Positions 33,255-46,480 are shown, counted from the stretch's first letter. The stretch: 64,000 nucleotides of DNA from Tetraselmis striata (GCA_006384855.1 VCJN01003119.1:124001-188000); one strand, 5' to 3'. The notes: generated by a model not told the origin, from the sequence alone. Translations and numbers: made by a program.

Positions 33255-34729
33255 ATAGATGCGGGAGCACAGGCGGGTGATGTGGCGTTTTGAGACTACT
33301 GCGTGCGTCGCTAGCGTTGCTTGGATATGGCCTAGTGTCGTAGGTCAGCGTCCCGTGGTCGGGATGCTGCATGGGTCAAGGCAACTAGTGCGACACAAAA
33401 ACAGTAGCCGTGGAGCGAGGGGCTCGTATAGGGGGAGCACTCGGGAGGGAGGATGATGCTACGGTACCTATATACTTCTGCTTCGATGTGCTATACGGGA
33501 GGTGTTTGGGAGCTGTGGGATTGACCCGAGGGTTTAGAGGTGGCGGAAGCTTATCATCGGCTGTCATTCTTGAAAGCCCGGCAAGGCGTAGATCCATGAA
33601 CGATAACCGGGTTAAACACTTACTGAACCTATGGTTTCTCTGTTCTATGCTTGAACTTATGAAGCTAGGCGGGTGTTGGCCGGATTCGTCGTGCCCCGTA
33701 CAATGGCAGCAGGGCACGGCAGTGCCAAGGCGTAGAGGTGGGACGACATCTTGATGCATGGTTGTCCCACATGCCCGCGCGCAGCGATGCGTGAGGCGGT
33801 GATCGACTGAAATCCATGTTCGAATAAGGGGGAAAGGAGATAGAAATACCCGTACTTCTCCCGTTCGGGTAGTGCTTCTACCCATGTTCGAATAGCGGAG
33901 AAACGGCGAAGAGGAGAAATCGCTACTTCTCCCGCAAGAGAAAGGCCTTTTGATCGGGGGAAGTGCATTCCTATTTTTCACGCTGGCGGAGTTTAAGTGT
34001 TTCTCATGCGGGAGAAATAGCGACATAGTACATCGCGATGTACTTCCAACGGACGCGCAGTGCGCATCCCGTCGTCAGCCATCGTTGGCATGTCGTCGAC
34101 GAGGCGCCAAGCACAAGCTCTTGGGACGATGCCAACTCCACGCCCCCACCCCGACGCGGCGGAGGATGCGTAGCCGCCGCAACCCGCAGCCTTCCCCTCC
34201 TCGACCTAGTCCACCGGACCCGTCGCCTAGCTATACCGAATAAATAGGCGACGAGTGTTGACGGGAACTTGGCGAGTCGCGGTCGCCCTCATCGCGGATC
34301 GACCTCTTTGTTGTCCACTCGAAGCGCGCCGGCCTCCGCATAGCGGATGATCTTGAGGCGCCAGGCCGCTACATCGTGTATCCTGCACCCCCACCCCCCC
34401 ACCCCCCCCCCCGCGCCCATGCAGCAAAAAAATGATCTCCACTTCTTGGATGTCTCTTTGGGCTCCTACGGAGGCAGCGCCCTCGAGGCATATATATCCA
34501 TTCCACACACACCGAGGCCGAACGCACCGAATTCCAGAAAGCGGTGATGTCCCAACTTGTGCGGGCTGGACCACCGTCTAATCCACCGGCCACACCAAAA
34601 AACAGAGTTCCGCGGACCCCATACGCTCACATATCCCGGACGCCTCCCCCCGGTCCATGCAACTCACACCGGTCGCGGTCGCAGCCGCGGCCCAACCGAC
34701 GGCTCCGAGGCCGGTGGACAAGGCCGTGG
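33255..34729. other. intergenic, short tandem duplication, no gene seen
   Basis: Contains a diverged tandem duplication of about 70 bp at 33816-33960 (each unit starts CCATGTTCGAATA). Otherwise unassigned. Frames on both strands lack recognisable domains. Confidence 0.45.
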
Positions 34730-35356
34730 TCTCATCCTGCCCGCAGCCCTCGACTCCGAGTCCGAGGCACAACACAGCCCACCTCTTGATGAGGACGAAG
34801 CCGTACATCGATTACCAGTACGATACTCGTAATGCAACAATAATAGCCTAATTAGACGGGCGGGCGTTTGACAAGTGGAAAGCCAACACGACATGCTATC
34901 AATGGCCGTCAATAACCCGCCGTCTCCACTTGCATCCGCACCCATCCAACCCGCCCGGTCATCGCCAGAAGCGTGGCCACCGGTGGCGGCCCGCAATAAA
35001 CCGCCCAAAGCCACGGCCCCGGTCCCCGGAAGAAACGCGTGGCGCATAAACACACTCTCCTCTCCGCCCGGCGGTCAACCCTAGTCCTGCCTTCCCCCCG
35101 CTCCGGAAGCTCACTGCGTGCCAGACCCCGCCTCCCGGTAGACCTCGCCACTCGCGACACCTCCCCCGAGGCCGGTCGCCGCACCCTCCTCGTTCAGGAA
35201 GTTGTCGACCAAGTGTACCGCAGCTCCCCCCGCACCTGCATCCGCATCGCAAATAAAGTCGCCTCCCTCAGCACGGGCGGCCCGCTCCACTCCCTCACTC
35301 CCTCTCCCTCACCCTCTGTCCCCAACGATGAAGAGCGGATGGCCGACGATGAACAC

Positions 35357-35387
<31 letters not shown>

Positions 35388-36850
35388 GGGTTACAAAATC
35401 GCGGATAGAAGTGCGTGCTTATTCGCCCCTACTCAGTCCGATAGCATGTCGAATATATGGCGTGCGATGACTGGCGCCGGGGTCGGCAACCTGGTCGACG
35501 AATAAGACTATATGGACGCAGATATGAAAGGCCATTGAGCCCCCTTGCCCACACAAAACCCCCACGCGCCCAAACGGTGCACCAATCGCAATCTACCACT
35601 TGGCCTCGGGCCACGTAACGTACCCCCTGCTAATCACCACCACATGCTTGAGACGGCACCTCATCAATTGGTGGGGTGGCGGAGACCTGTGTACGGAGCG
35701 CATGGAAAAGCAGGACGCCTCCGCTGCCTCAGTCCGCAAGCGCTACCTCTGCCGCGGGACATACCCCACCAATGGGCATGGACGGCAACACGGCCCCGCC
35801 CTAGCTAGATTCCTACCCGAGCAACGGGTCGAAGTTTCCCATAGCAAACCAAACACCCAGAGGCCGCCTGGGTATATGTAATGAGTTGGGCGCGGAAGAC
35901 GGAGATGCCACGAAGTCGGAGACACCGGCAGACATGAGGGGCAGCTCAAGGCTGCGACGGGAGGAGGCGGCGGGGATGGACAAAGAAGACGGTGGCCGGG
36001 AGCTTGAGCTGTAATACACACATGTGTCTCTACAATGGTTAGTGATGATAGGCCCTTAAAACGACACTGTCCGGGCGGCGGAGAGCAGCGGATTAGAAGC
36101 TGTAACTCAAATTCATTTTCATATTCGATTGCATGCGCCCGCTGCCTCCCTTTAAATGTTTATACTAGCACATGGGGTTTCGTCTTCCCTTGTCTACTTA
36201 GCATGCGCGGTGCGGCACCATTACGGTGCTACTCTGACCACGTGGCGTGCCCGTTCTACCCGAGGAGCTACATTGACCCAGCAGCCGCTTGGCAATTTCA
36301 TCGTCCGGCGCAGGTTGCCGTACGCCTGTTCGGCAACACCCCTATCGCGGTTCCCAACGCGGCCATCCCGGGTAACGTAGCTCCCCCATGCTACTTCGCC
36401 GACAGTGGCGCCAACCGCGGCCTTTTGTTGCTCCTCGGGTCTGTTGATGTCCATGGTGGTTGTTGTGATGGCCTGCTCTTCCCGCCTCTGTGGGCGCTAG
36501 CCGGCAGTTGGCCCGGTGGTGGGTCGTCCGGTCGTCGGTCGGTCCACCGTTTCACATGAGTACACTATCAGTATCAGTAGCCGCCCCGGCTCGCCCGGAT
36601 TTAATACATATACGCAATACTTCTCCCGGTGTTAAGGGCCGGCTGGAAAGTGAGAAGTTCTGTCCCCATCTTCTTTTCTCGCGGCGCACCCACCACGGGA
36701 TCGTGCCGCAACAGCCACACCCAGCCTCCCCTCACTTCGTTCATTTTCGGGGGAAGTATGCCTCTTATTAGGCTTTACGGCCCCTCCCAAAACCTTGTAG
36801 TGAACGATGACACAGCATCTTTTCGGCAACATGCATGCGCCCCTTCCTCC
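34730..36850. repeat. unclassified dispersed repeat, copy 1 (about 2.1 kb)
   Basis: Colinear with 47530-50575 in the same orientation. Shared anchors include CATCCGCACCCA, AAAGCCACGGCCCCGGTCCC, CCGCTCCACTCCCTCACTCC, GAGCTGTAATACACACATGT and CCACGTGGCGTGCCCG. This copy lacks the minisatellite present in copy 2. No recognisable protein domain; probably a decayed transposable element of unknown class. Confidence 0.7.
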
Positions 36851-36884
36851 CTTATTTTTGAAATTACTTTCGTCATCGGAGGAC

Positions 36885-36950
36885 GAAGCAGATTTCACGT
36901 TCCATGTCTACGTACCACCGATGACGATGACGATGACGGTATCGTGCATT
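36885..36950 (-). repeat. small fragment of the foldback element
   Basis: The sequence ACGTACCACCGATGACGATG with the following CGATGACGGTATCG is the reverse complement of the centre of the element at 32940-32985. Third trace of this family in the window. Confidence 0.6.
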
Positions 36951-37412
36951 GCATGGAATGGGCCTCCTGTGATACGAGTGTGAGCGAGTAGTCTTCCCCT
37001 AAATGTAGACTATTTCTTGCTTCCTCAGTACTTTCCGTGCTTTCCCCGGACGTTTTCCTTGTACTACCAAACCAAACCCATCACAATGGATACATGCGAT
37101 TGCATGTGCTAGCTGCAACATTCAAGGAATCCATATATAGAGAAGTCCATGCGCAATGAGGAAATCAAGCTACGGGCCACCAAAGGCGGGAACCGCCATA
37201 GCAGCCACCGAGCAGGCATCGTCGCCAGCCGCAAGCCGCCACAGCATCACAGTGGATATGTAGTCGCTACCATAGCTACTGTACTAGTACCACAGTACTT
37301 CATTCGGTGGGGGTTGTGCGGTACCATATTCAATCGTCTCCGCACTACGATCGTACGGGAAGGGTATAGTTTCCCGATGCGTGTCTACAAACTACTTTAC
37401 ACGAGTACACCC

Positions 37413-39269
37413 GTTGCAGGAGTGTGGAATCCAGAGAGCCGCAAGCAAGGATCAATCGTAGTAGCCGCTACATTGTACATCCCCGCGGCTGCCGACTCGG
37501 GGCCCGGCGTCCATCGACGGACGGGCGGCGAGGCGGACGGGCGACGGTCGTCCGGCGTCCGGCGACGGACGAACAACGGCGTCCGGCGTCCGGGTCTGGC
37601 CCACGCGGCGAGCTCGGCGCTTTGCGCCATGCCTGCCCCGTAGACCTGACGAACGGCGACGACTGCCCCGACCTGCGGCGGCCGGGCGGCCGGTACCCGT
37701 ACCCGTGCATGTATAGTCAGCGCTGGTAAGCGCAACGGTTATTTTGGCATGATGCGCGAAATTATGACGGGAATATGGAACGGATACATTGTCGATCTAT
37801 CTCATAATCTATGCGAAACCGTTCCGAAAGTCGATACAGACAGCGTCACGGACGCACATGCTCACCTCGTAATCCTACCATATTAGGCGCCTTTCGATAC
37901 ACATGGACGAGACGGTGGATAGGTTCTAATCTAACCCGTACCAAAAACGTACAAAACACCTCGTCCACGCGTACTTCTACGGGCGTCCCGTATCAACTCG
38001 TCCACTGCCGCTAGCGATGGACAGGTTGAAATCGCCCAAAATCGTTGATCTCGTCCACCGCTCCGTGGACGAGTTTCTAAACAAAACAGTACTTAATGCC
38101 CTTGCATGCACCAACCTATGCTACTACCGCGCGCGCCGCGGCGTCGCCCCAGCAACCCTCATCTCCACGCCCGTCACCATCACGCGCGCTGCACTTTTAC
38201 GTCAAGGCTGTAAATTTGGGAGCCGTCGGTAATTCTGGGCACTCCACTCCGTCGCCGCGTGCCACACGCCGTCTACTACGCACGCTCGCCAATTTCTTGA
38301 GATTGTTGACCCCTCTCAAGATGTCCCCGTCGCATCCTCGCCCTCTGCGGGCGGTGTAATCGGGTGTGTCGCCACAGTCATTGAGTCTGTCTGGCGGCTG
38401 TCCGCAGTGTCCAGCGAGCAGTCGCCGCAGCAAGCGCCAACTGCAACCGGCTCGTCCCCTCAGGCTGCCGGCTCGTCTGCGTTGCGTGCAAAGGGTTCCC
38501 GCGCATCGGTTCCTCAGTATACGGCGGTTGATAAGCAAGGGCAACGTCCGAAAAGGCGGCCCGTTCGGGTGATTGCGGCGCCGCTATCTCTTTCGCGCCA
38601 TCTACAAGCGATCATATCCCAACGAGTTCGTCACCGTGCGTGGTCCGATTCGCCATTTCATCGTGTTCACTCCGAAATCTCGTCCACCCGTATCGAAAGC
38701 ACGGCCCGCAAAACGAGGTGAACGGGATGAATAAAACCCGTACGGTTCGTTCCCAGGGGATTAGAACCCGTCCACCGTCTTGTCCACCCCTGTCGGAAGG
38801 CGCGTATTAATTACGAGGCGAGTCTGTGAATGCGTCTGTCTGTCTTTCGACGACTTTCGAAACGGTTTCGCATAGATTATTAGGTAGATCGACAATGTAT
38901 CCGTTCCATATTCCCGTCATAATTCCGCGCATCATGCCAAAATAACCGTCGCGCTTACCAGCGCTGACTACATGTACCGGTACGGGTACCGGCCGCCCGG
39001 CCGCCGCAGGTCGGGCCGGTCATCGTCGCCGTTCGTCAGGTCTACGGGGCGGGCATGGCGAGAAGCGCCAAGCCCGCCGCGTGGACCGGACCCGGACGCC
39101 GAACGTCGTCGTTCGTTCGTCGCCGGACGCCGGACGACCGTCGCCCGTCCACCTCGCCGCCCGTCCGTCGACGGGTCCCTGGTCGGCGGGTCGGCGGACG
39201 TGGGGCTGTACAATGTAGCGACTTCTACGATCGATCCTTGCGGCTTTTTGGATTCCACAGTCATGCAAC
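37413..39269. mobile_element. element with about 550-bp terminal inverted repeats
   Basis: The left arm (37413 to about 37960) and right arm (about 38700-39269) are inverted copies. Shared segments include GTGGAATCC, GGACGGGCGGCGAGG, GGCGTCCGGCGACGGACGAA, GTAGACCTGACGAACGGCGA, GATACATTGTCGATCTA and CCTCGTAAT. The roughly 740-bp interior has no recognisable transposase. It is probably a non-autonomous DNA element of foldback or Mutator-like type; the class is an inference. A third, single end lies at 41998-42310. Confidence 0.75.
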
Positions 39270-41282
39270 GAGTCTACTTGTCGATCAATAATTCCGTACC
39301 GCACCGTAGTGCCGGTACAATCTGCTCAACCGTCCGATCATCAATAACGACGACCCGGCCAAACCCATCCCCCTGCCAAATGCATGCATGACCCCGCTGC
39401 CGTGGCCCGCCGCTCGATTGGCGGGTACATGCGGTGGCCAACGACGTACTCCAATTGGAAGACGGGCCACCGTCGGCAACAGTGGTCGTATTTCTCGATT
39501 TGACTGTGGAAAAAGAGTGGGTGGAGGGGCCTTACAACTAACACTGTGCCGTGCGGGTGACCATGGCTCGGGGGAGTAGAGCTGCCTAGCAGTCGCCTCG
39601 TGCGGGATGCGGACCGCTTTAAGCGGCTTGTGTCGATCTTTTAGCGGTGGCTTTGTTACTAGCCTTCTTGAAATTCACATCAGTCGGCGGGGTTTTTTTG
39701 GGGGAAGGAGGGGGGGGCGAGGGGGGGGGGGGGGATGGCGCACCATGGGTGGCGCTTTATTTCAGGCATTCGGTCCGCCTTTGCCGCGGCGGTGGGAGGG
39801 CCGCGGCGGGTGTCACTCGGAGAGAATGCAATCCTTCCACGTATGGGCCCATACGCCCTAGGTTGATACGGGCAGGAGGTGGCCCGTCGCTTCGATATAT
39901 ATCCGGTTATACATGGGTCAGGGCGTAGCCTGGGCGACTCAAGAAACGTAGTGAGCATCTATCTCATAGCGTGCCCCTGTGCCAGATGAGCGAAGATCAG
40001 GGAGGTGGGAGGGGCCACCGGTATGTAGGGCGAGGACTCGGCTTGCTTGCGTTATTTCATCCGAACTTATGTGTTAGTGGGGGGGGGGGGGTCGACCATG
40101 CTGGTTTGCGCGACTGGGTGCCACGGTCCGCAGCAACTTCGCCCGCATGTATCCTTACGAAGGCGCACGCCCAAGCTCGCTACACGCATATCAATATTGG
40201 CGGGCTCGGCGGCTGAGCATATTATGTATGTGCCGCTGTGAGCATACCAGAGGTACACATATTTACCACGCGTAGTAATAACAACGTGTGACTGCTCCAG
40301 TAGCTTAGGTGTGTCGCCACTAAGAGGCTACATTCAGCAAGCGGTCAGAGCAGTTATACGTGCAACATGTGCTCTTGTTGCTATACATCGTCCACTCATC
40401 GTCATTTGAGCCTTGGCATGAAGCGTCCTGCTCCTTATCACAACATGGGGTGGCGCCTCTAGATCGGAGGCGGGGCCTCCATTTGCCCTTGGTCCATCAC
40501 CATCTGGTGGCAACCCAATTTCCCCAAGGTTTTGGGTTCGGGACCCAATATATTGCCATGTTGCTTGTTATTGTTGAGGTGTTAGGCAAAGCAAAAGGTG
40601 TATGTTGTGTTTCAGAATTTGCGCCGTGTGCGTTGTGTGTCGACGGGCCATTTAAGAGTTCGGGGATTGGCTCACATGACGGTCCCACTCGAGAGGCGGT
40701 GGTACATGAAATACATGAGGTGCATAGACGATTGACCGGGGCGATAGAATGAGGTCATGAAGGAGACGAGGCTCCCGGAGTCCCGGGAAAGGGGCCACTG
40801 ATGGCATGATTGGAAATCCTTTTTAGGCGTGGCAACGTGAGATGCAAGATTGCATGTTGCGCTTGAACCGGGCAACTCGGGGGAATGAAGCAGCAGGGAA
40901 GCGTTGTCACACATGCATGGACCCGGCTGCAAAAAACCTCGCACGAGCTTCTTTTCAGAACGACCCGAATCTGTTCATGCCGTACTTGCCTAAATCGATC
41001 GAGCATTGCACCACCTCCCAAAGCCTCCCAAAGGTTATTATTACAACTGCAATCATGAAGAGGCCGCAGTCCGACATGTGTATGGATTGCACTTATTTAT
41101 CCCCAACCATGTTGTGTGCAACATGCGGCACGGGAAATCCCACAAGAAATCTCACAAGTATGCGCACTTTCATCGCCGCGAGGCAGACAGAGGGGTGCGT
41201 CGAACCGATCCTCGTGCACATATTCCCTCAATATGACGACGTATAAGCTCTGAAGCGCGGTATCAAGCCCCCCATCGAGAAC

Positions 41283-41283
<1 letters not shown>

Positions 41284-41313
<30 letters not shown>
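41284..41313. repeat. poly-C run, 30 bases
   Basis: Pure C run in the repeat-rich tract, one of few such runs outside host genes. Confidence 0.9.
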
Positions 41314-41316
<3 letters not shown>

Positions 41317-41563
41317 TCCTACGCCCCGTCCTCCGGCGCATTATTGATTGGCCACCACTGTTATGCGCTACCGAAATGTGCTCCGGGTTCAAGCCCCATG
41401 AATGCGACGCGTGTGGCGGGTGCGACTTTGATTCGGCAATAGCGGACTCTTGGACGCTCGCTTATGCGCACTTGGGTAAATGGAATGCAATGCCAACGTG
41501 GTGGTCCAAAAATACGACTGCTTGTCGGAACACCAATTCCCGAATCCCAATGCCCATCAACCG

Positions 41564-41613
41564 CCCCCCCCCCCCCCCCCCCCCCCCCCGTCCCCCCCCC
41601 CCCCCCCCCCCCC
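41564..41613. repeat. C tract of 50 bases, one GT interruption
   Basis: C run broken only by GT at 41590-41591. Confidence 0.9.
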
Positions 41614-41997
41614 ATCCCTTCCCGCCTTTCGCAAGCACTTTTCAACAAGGGCGCTACCTCATCGTGTAGAAACTCTTCTTGCGGGCACAAGCAAAACCAA
41701 ATAGAGCTACACATACTTTGTCCTAGCGGACGCGTGGCCGCTCTCTGTTGCAGACAGATACTGTACTATCGTTAGTGTCCGGGATGTTCCATGTTTAACA
41801 AGATTAGGGCCCTTATCTAGCGGTGGTCGTGCAGCTCTTCTTGAAGACTTTAAGAGCATGGCGTTGGAAGGAGTGCATACATGTCGTGGCCAAAAGTATC
41901 CGTTCCTTATGTATATACATCCCTATATAAAAATATGTATACGTATGTAAAACATATATGTGTATACACATTTTTATGTGTGTATATTTATGTGTGG

Positions 41998-42310
41998 AGC
42001 GTGGAATCCAGAGAGCCGCAAGGATCAATCGTAGTAGTAGCTGGGCCATGCCCGCCCCGTACGTAGACCTGAAGAACGGCGACGACCGGCCCGGCCGGCG
42101 GCAACCGGGCGGCTGGCGACCGGTACCCGTGCCGGTACAGGTAGTACGCAGATACAGGTAAGCGCGACGGCTAGTTTGGCCTGTGCGGAATTATCACGGA
42201 AGCTACAACGGACACATTTTGGATCTATGTAATAATATACGCGAAGCCGTTCCGAAAAGCGGGCAACAGACAGGCAGACAGACAGACAGACATACTCACC
42301 TCGTAATTTA
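41998..42310 (+). repeat. single end of the long-inverted-repeat element
   Basis: Begins GTGGAATCCAGAGAGCCGCA, as in the left arm at 37424, and stays colinear to CACCTCGTAAT, with an internal deletion relative to 37413-37885. It carries a short (CAGA)n tract near its inner end. Solo end of the same element family. Confidence 0.7.
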
Positions 42311-43723
42311 TATGATAGAATACCATATGGAAGCGATTTCATGTGTGTCGTGGTTACTTGTACTCCATGCCATGTTTCAGCGTCGGATGTGGCAAACTTC
42401 CTGCCTGCTTACTTCGAATATCGCTGCATGTCTATCGACATGCAGGTGGCTCGCCAGCATGTTGTACAGTCCCAGTGCAGGCGAAACCCGCTCTCGTTAT
42501 CGCATTCCGATGCGTGCATGAAGGCCTTCAAACACAAGGTACAAGCCCCCACTACTGGTTGGAAAAATATGCGGCCCTGCACCACGGTGGTGGCCTTTGT
42601 GTTGAAGATAAATTCGATGGTGCATTTCACAATAATATCATTATGTCAAAATAGCGCAGTATACGTACTACCGTGTGCGTAATGTATCAACGGTAGAACA
42701 GTCTGGCAGCCAGGCATTGCCTGCTTCAAGTGACACGACTTCGGTTATCAACTTGTGAACACCTTGGGGTCATCTGGAATCACATTGCAAGATAAACGAT
42801 TGTCGTGCTATGATCTGAACGCGGCACGAGGTCGACAAAAAACCCCGGGGCATCTTCTGATGCGTCCATACGCTTACCTTCAAGGGTTCCATCACAGTTT
42901 CAGAGCCCCATTCTGGGTTAGGCCTGGAAACTCATCGCAGGCGGTCGGGCTAAGAGAACCACAGCAGTACTGCACGGTAAGGTCTGCCTGCTTTGCATTG
43001 ATGTACGGAGAGTGGCATGCAGGGTTGAATCCACGCATCACATCAGGCGGAGGTGCTGCCCAGCTCAGCAGGCACGTGACGGTGTGCGCAAGCACGGAGT
43101 GTGGGCCACAGGTGTTCATGAAGTTCTAAATATCAAGCCTGCAGAAGTCATAGGTCGCTACTCCACTGACGATTATTGTCACATATTTGCAACTCTCCGC
43201 TGATAGTGTAGCAAAGTACAACAGGCGAGGCCAGTAGGGTTACTCGGGAGGAACAAAACTTGCTTAAGATGCGGGATGGCTTGAGGACCTGATGTGGCAG
43301 CCACATGTGGATGTAATGCCACGGAAACGTGCCGTGACACGTATCAAACGACTATCAATGGACTTTTCAGACCCTGCATCAAAATGCCACATGCATGACA
43401 CAGCAAAGGGTTGACCCAAACACAAGTCGTGCCGGACAGAGCAAGGCTGTGGTGCCCTGCTGACAATGCCTTTCGCAATTGCTGTATGCATGGTGAAAGG
43501 CGGGATCTACATGTGGCAAGAGTCATGAGATCGTCGTTAGCCCACAGGAAACACTTGGGCTTCCGCATTGAAGCACCGCCCGCTGTTCTACATAAAACGA
43601 TTGACAGCACCCTGCGCACAAGGCAAAGGAGAGGGGGGGGGGGGGGGGTCAACAGTCAGTGACAATGCCACACGCCATCGCAGTCAAGCTTCACTATGGG
43701 CCCTCACATCACATCAACATCAA
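42311..43723. other. intergenic, 3' side of TVP23, no gene seen
   Basis: Mixed-composition sequence with a G run at about 43636-43648. Frames of 100-124 codons on the plus strand (42341-43129) have no recognisable domain. Confidence 0.45.
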
Positions 43724-44865
43724 CTAAAACCGGAAACGCCAACCCACCGTGAGCGTGTTCACGATTCCCTGGGTCATATATCCGCGGGCCATCTCCTCCA
43801 TTTTCTTCTTCTCCTCCTTGCTGCACTTGTAGTAGCCATACACATTCGTGCCAGCTAGGCAGAACCCAATAACTGCAATTAAGAGGTAGTCTGGAATTTT
43901 TTGGAGGGGGTGGGGGGGGGGGGGGGGGGGGGGAAGAGGCAAATGTTAGTGCATTGGCAGCCAGCAGATGCCACACATGAAAGCGCGGGTCTAAACAGGG
44001 AGTTCACTCACAGATATACACTCTGATGCATGCCTGGGGTGTGGCGCACCGAGCTTAAGCCGAAAGATCTCCAGAACAATCATTGCAGCCCACACTAATG
44101 GCTGAACACAGCAGCAGATCGCACACATAAGATGTCAGCAGAGACTGGGGCACAGATGGGCCAGCTCAGCATGCAGGCACAATATGAGGTGCCATACCAT
44201 TACATACGTCGCCATCCAAAAGACACCCTTATCTGCCTTGTTGATGCTACGTTGCCCCTGCATGGTAGCCAGTGTTCACATGCCGGTTACGATGGTTAGC
44301 TGGTGGTTGGCTCTCACATCCCCAAGCATAGTTTCTGCAGGCAGGCAATGGCCGCCGACCCACCTCCTCCAGACTCTCATACTGCCATGTGCTGCTTCCA
44401 TCCTCTGCCACCTCATTCCACCATCGAAGCCCCACAAGCAGGCGTCCAGAGATGTTCTTCACCTGATTGTAAGTGCAATGATTTCGCAAAGCAGGGGCAG
44501 TGAGGACAAGCGGTGCCCAACGTTCAAGCTGCTCCAGATGTGGCAAATGCCAAGCCAGAGCACGATGCGGCCCATACCGTCCAGAAGTCTAGTGCCAGCA
44601 GGAGGATGCAGATAACGAAGTTCACAACAAAGCTGGTCACCATCCATGTGCAAAGGATGAACCAAGCCACTGCAGCTCCCTGCCAGTGTTCCCAGGCAAG
44701 TAAGCAGCACACCCCACCTCAGCACATGATATCCGGACGCGCAAGATATATGCCAAGCTAAAGCCGAGGCCCCACCTTGAAGAATACATGAAAAAACGCG
44801 GTCAATGGGTGGCCATACGCCTTCGGAGCGGTGCCGCCTGCGGCAGCGTCCTCGCCCTGATCCAT
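43724..44865 (-). CDS. TVP23: TVP23/FAM18 Golgi membrane protein
   Basis: Six exons: 44865-44776, 44679-44578, 44462-44364, 44257-44198, 44101-44050 and 43890-43724; all GT-AG, phases agree, 189 aa. The N-terminus reads [20 protein letters not shown], as in the family opening HPxxxFFHLFFR. Next come [19 protein letters not shown] and the hallmark [18 protein letters not shown], then [20 protein letters not shown] and [11 protein letters not shown]. Four hydrophobic segments are visible (exons 1-2, exon 2, exons 4-5, exon 6). TVP23 proteins sit in the late Golgi and assist endosome-Golgi membrane traffic; the biochemical role is not known. Length is typical (about 190-210 aa). Intron 5 contains a C run (coding strand) 20-40 nt before its acceptor. 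Confidence 0.93.
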
Positions 44866-45679
44866 CCTCCCTGTCACCCGTTGCAGCTCTGTCGCGAGCT
44901 GGGCTGAGTCTAACGCTAATCAGCGTCTGTTGAAGCGTGGGACGGGCAGCACCCTGGGGCACCGGAGGCGGACACAGCTCGCACTGTTTGGTGGGCTACG
45001 GCACTCCTCCGTCCTCGGGAGTGCAGTGTGCTGCTGGTGATGGTGGTCTGTTGGGTCGGCCGCACGCCAGAGCGGGAGGCTGGCTACAGCACGACGTGCT
45101 CCAAAAGGCAGGAGCAGCACAGCTTCCCAGCTGCGTGGAAGCTAGTGGTTTTATCTTGATATGCACACTGCCACACTGCCGGTCGCAGGTGGGCGGCGTT
45201 TGAACAGTGGAGATCTAGTCGCGAATTCCATAAAGCAAGGAAGTCGAGTCCCACCGGCAGACCGCCGGAGCGGCTCGGGCGGGCCCGCTCGCTGGCCCGT
45301 TCGCCCCAGTAGGGGGCCGTGCCGGGGCGATTCGTCACAAGCGCGTACAGCGCAGCACTGAGAGGTGTCGAGCGCAGGGCGGCGGGGACGCACAATCGCA
45401 CCGATCGCATTCGGCCGGCCCCGGATGATAGTCGCTACTGCGCTATTGGAGGCGGAACCACCGGGTCATATGTGTTTAATTGAAGCAATACTCCATGGCG
45501 ACGTCAGTTCGATTCGTTTAAAACGAGCGTGGGCGGTATATTCATATCCTCTTCGTACCCATACCAGGATTGCCAAACTGTTCGGATTAATTCCCCAATG
45601 ATTCGCTAAATCTCCCATTGCTTTGCGAATACGAGTTTATGCCGTAGTAGCCCACAGCACGAATATTACTGCGCGGTAC
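44866..45679. other. 5' region of TVP23, no other gene seen
   Basis: GC-rich upstream sequence to about 45.45 kb, then AT-richer spacer. No supportable gene. Confidence 0.45.
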
Positions 45680-46190
45680 TTTCCTTAGTCGACTCGGTTG
45701 AGCGGTCGTCTCGTATGCCAGAGGCCCGGTCCCAGGGCCAGGATATATCGTCCTGGCATGTCCTGGGTTGACCCGGTTGATGCATAGCCCTTCGGGGTTC
45801 GAATGAGGCAACTGCTCAGGTAACTGCAGCGGGTCTCGGCTTGCGTGCATACATGGTACCCTGCTGGGCGGCATTCTCTCTGCCGGTAGGTGTGCAGATG
45901 GCCAAGTCTGATGCGTGGGCTCGTGCCCATTCTGCGTCTTCTCATGTTACTGCTTCCACCTCGCAGTCGCTGCAGAGGACCTTTCTTATTGTCCTTTTTG
46001 GTGATTTCCTGATATCGCCTTCTGCTGCTAGCTCATGTAATTAATGAGGTAACTGCTGAGGGATGTGCCAGACCTACGACTGCAGTTAGCGCAGTCCGGT
46101 GCAGAGGTTAGTCGATTACTGAGATTAGTCGCTAAGTGCTGGGGCAGCTTCGGCCGATTCCCCGGGGCGAACCTTACTTTAACTTTTGAT
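45680..46190 (+). repeat. dispersed repeat with tRNA-like box B, copy A
   Basis: Shares, in the same order, TATGCCAGAGGCCCGG, GGTTGATGCA, TTCGGGGTTCGAATGAGG, TGCCAGACCTACGACT and GTGCTGGGGCAGCTTCGGCC with 63490-63720 (minus strand). About 220 bp (45830-46045) interrupts this copy. GGTTCGAAT resembles a pol III box B, so a tRNA-derived SINE is possible, but no full tRNA fold could be drawn. Confidence 0.55.
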
Positions 46191-46480
46191 TTTACTACCT
46201 ACTGCGCTATAAACACTTTTAAACACTCCAAAACCAGGGTCGTAGTCTGGAGTTGATAAGATAGACCTGTACATAGCGACTATATTTTATAAAATCGTAA
46301 TTCATTTCATAGATTTTTTTCTTAGCACAGGTACCATGTTGTAAAAGTTCCCATCCTCCTGTTGCTAATCGTCGATATTACAATATAAATTAATAATTGT
46401 CAAGTTTACACCCGCGCGCGACGCCGCCTTAGGCGGCGACGCAGCCGCAGTAGTAATAAATATTAATGGTGCCTATTGAC

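Larger units (their letters stand above)
39270..41997. other. intergenic/repeat tract without an assignable gene
   Basis: Holds two long C runs (41284-41313 and 41564-41613) and several short Cys/His-rich frames (about 40840-41250 and 41376-41560). One of these reads CSGFKPHECDACGGCDFD. They look like pieces of a decayed coding sequence, but I cannot assign a family. Confidence 0.4.

Noticed and set aside
45690-45815. A functional tRNA gene
   Set aside because: A box-B-like GGTTCGAAT is present, but no seven-base acceptor stem, normal anticodon loop or proper A-B spacing can be drawn.
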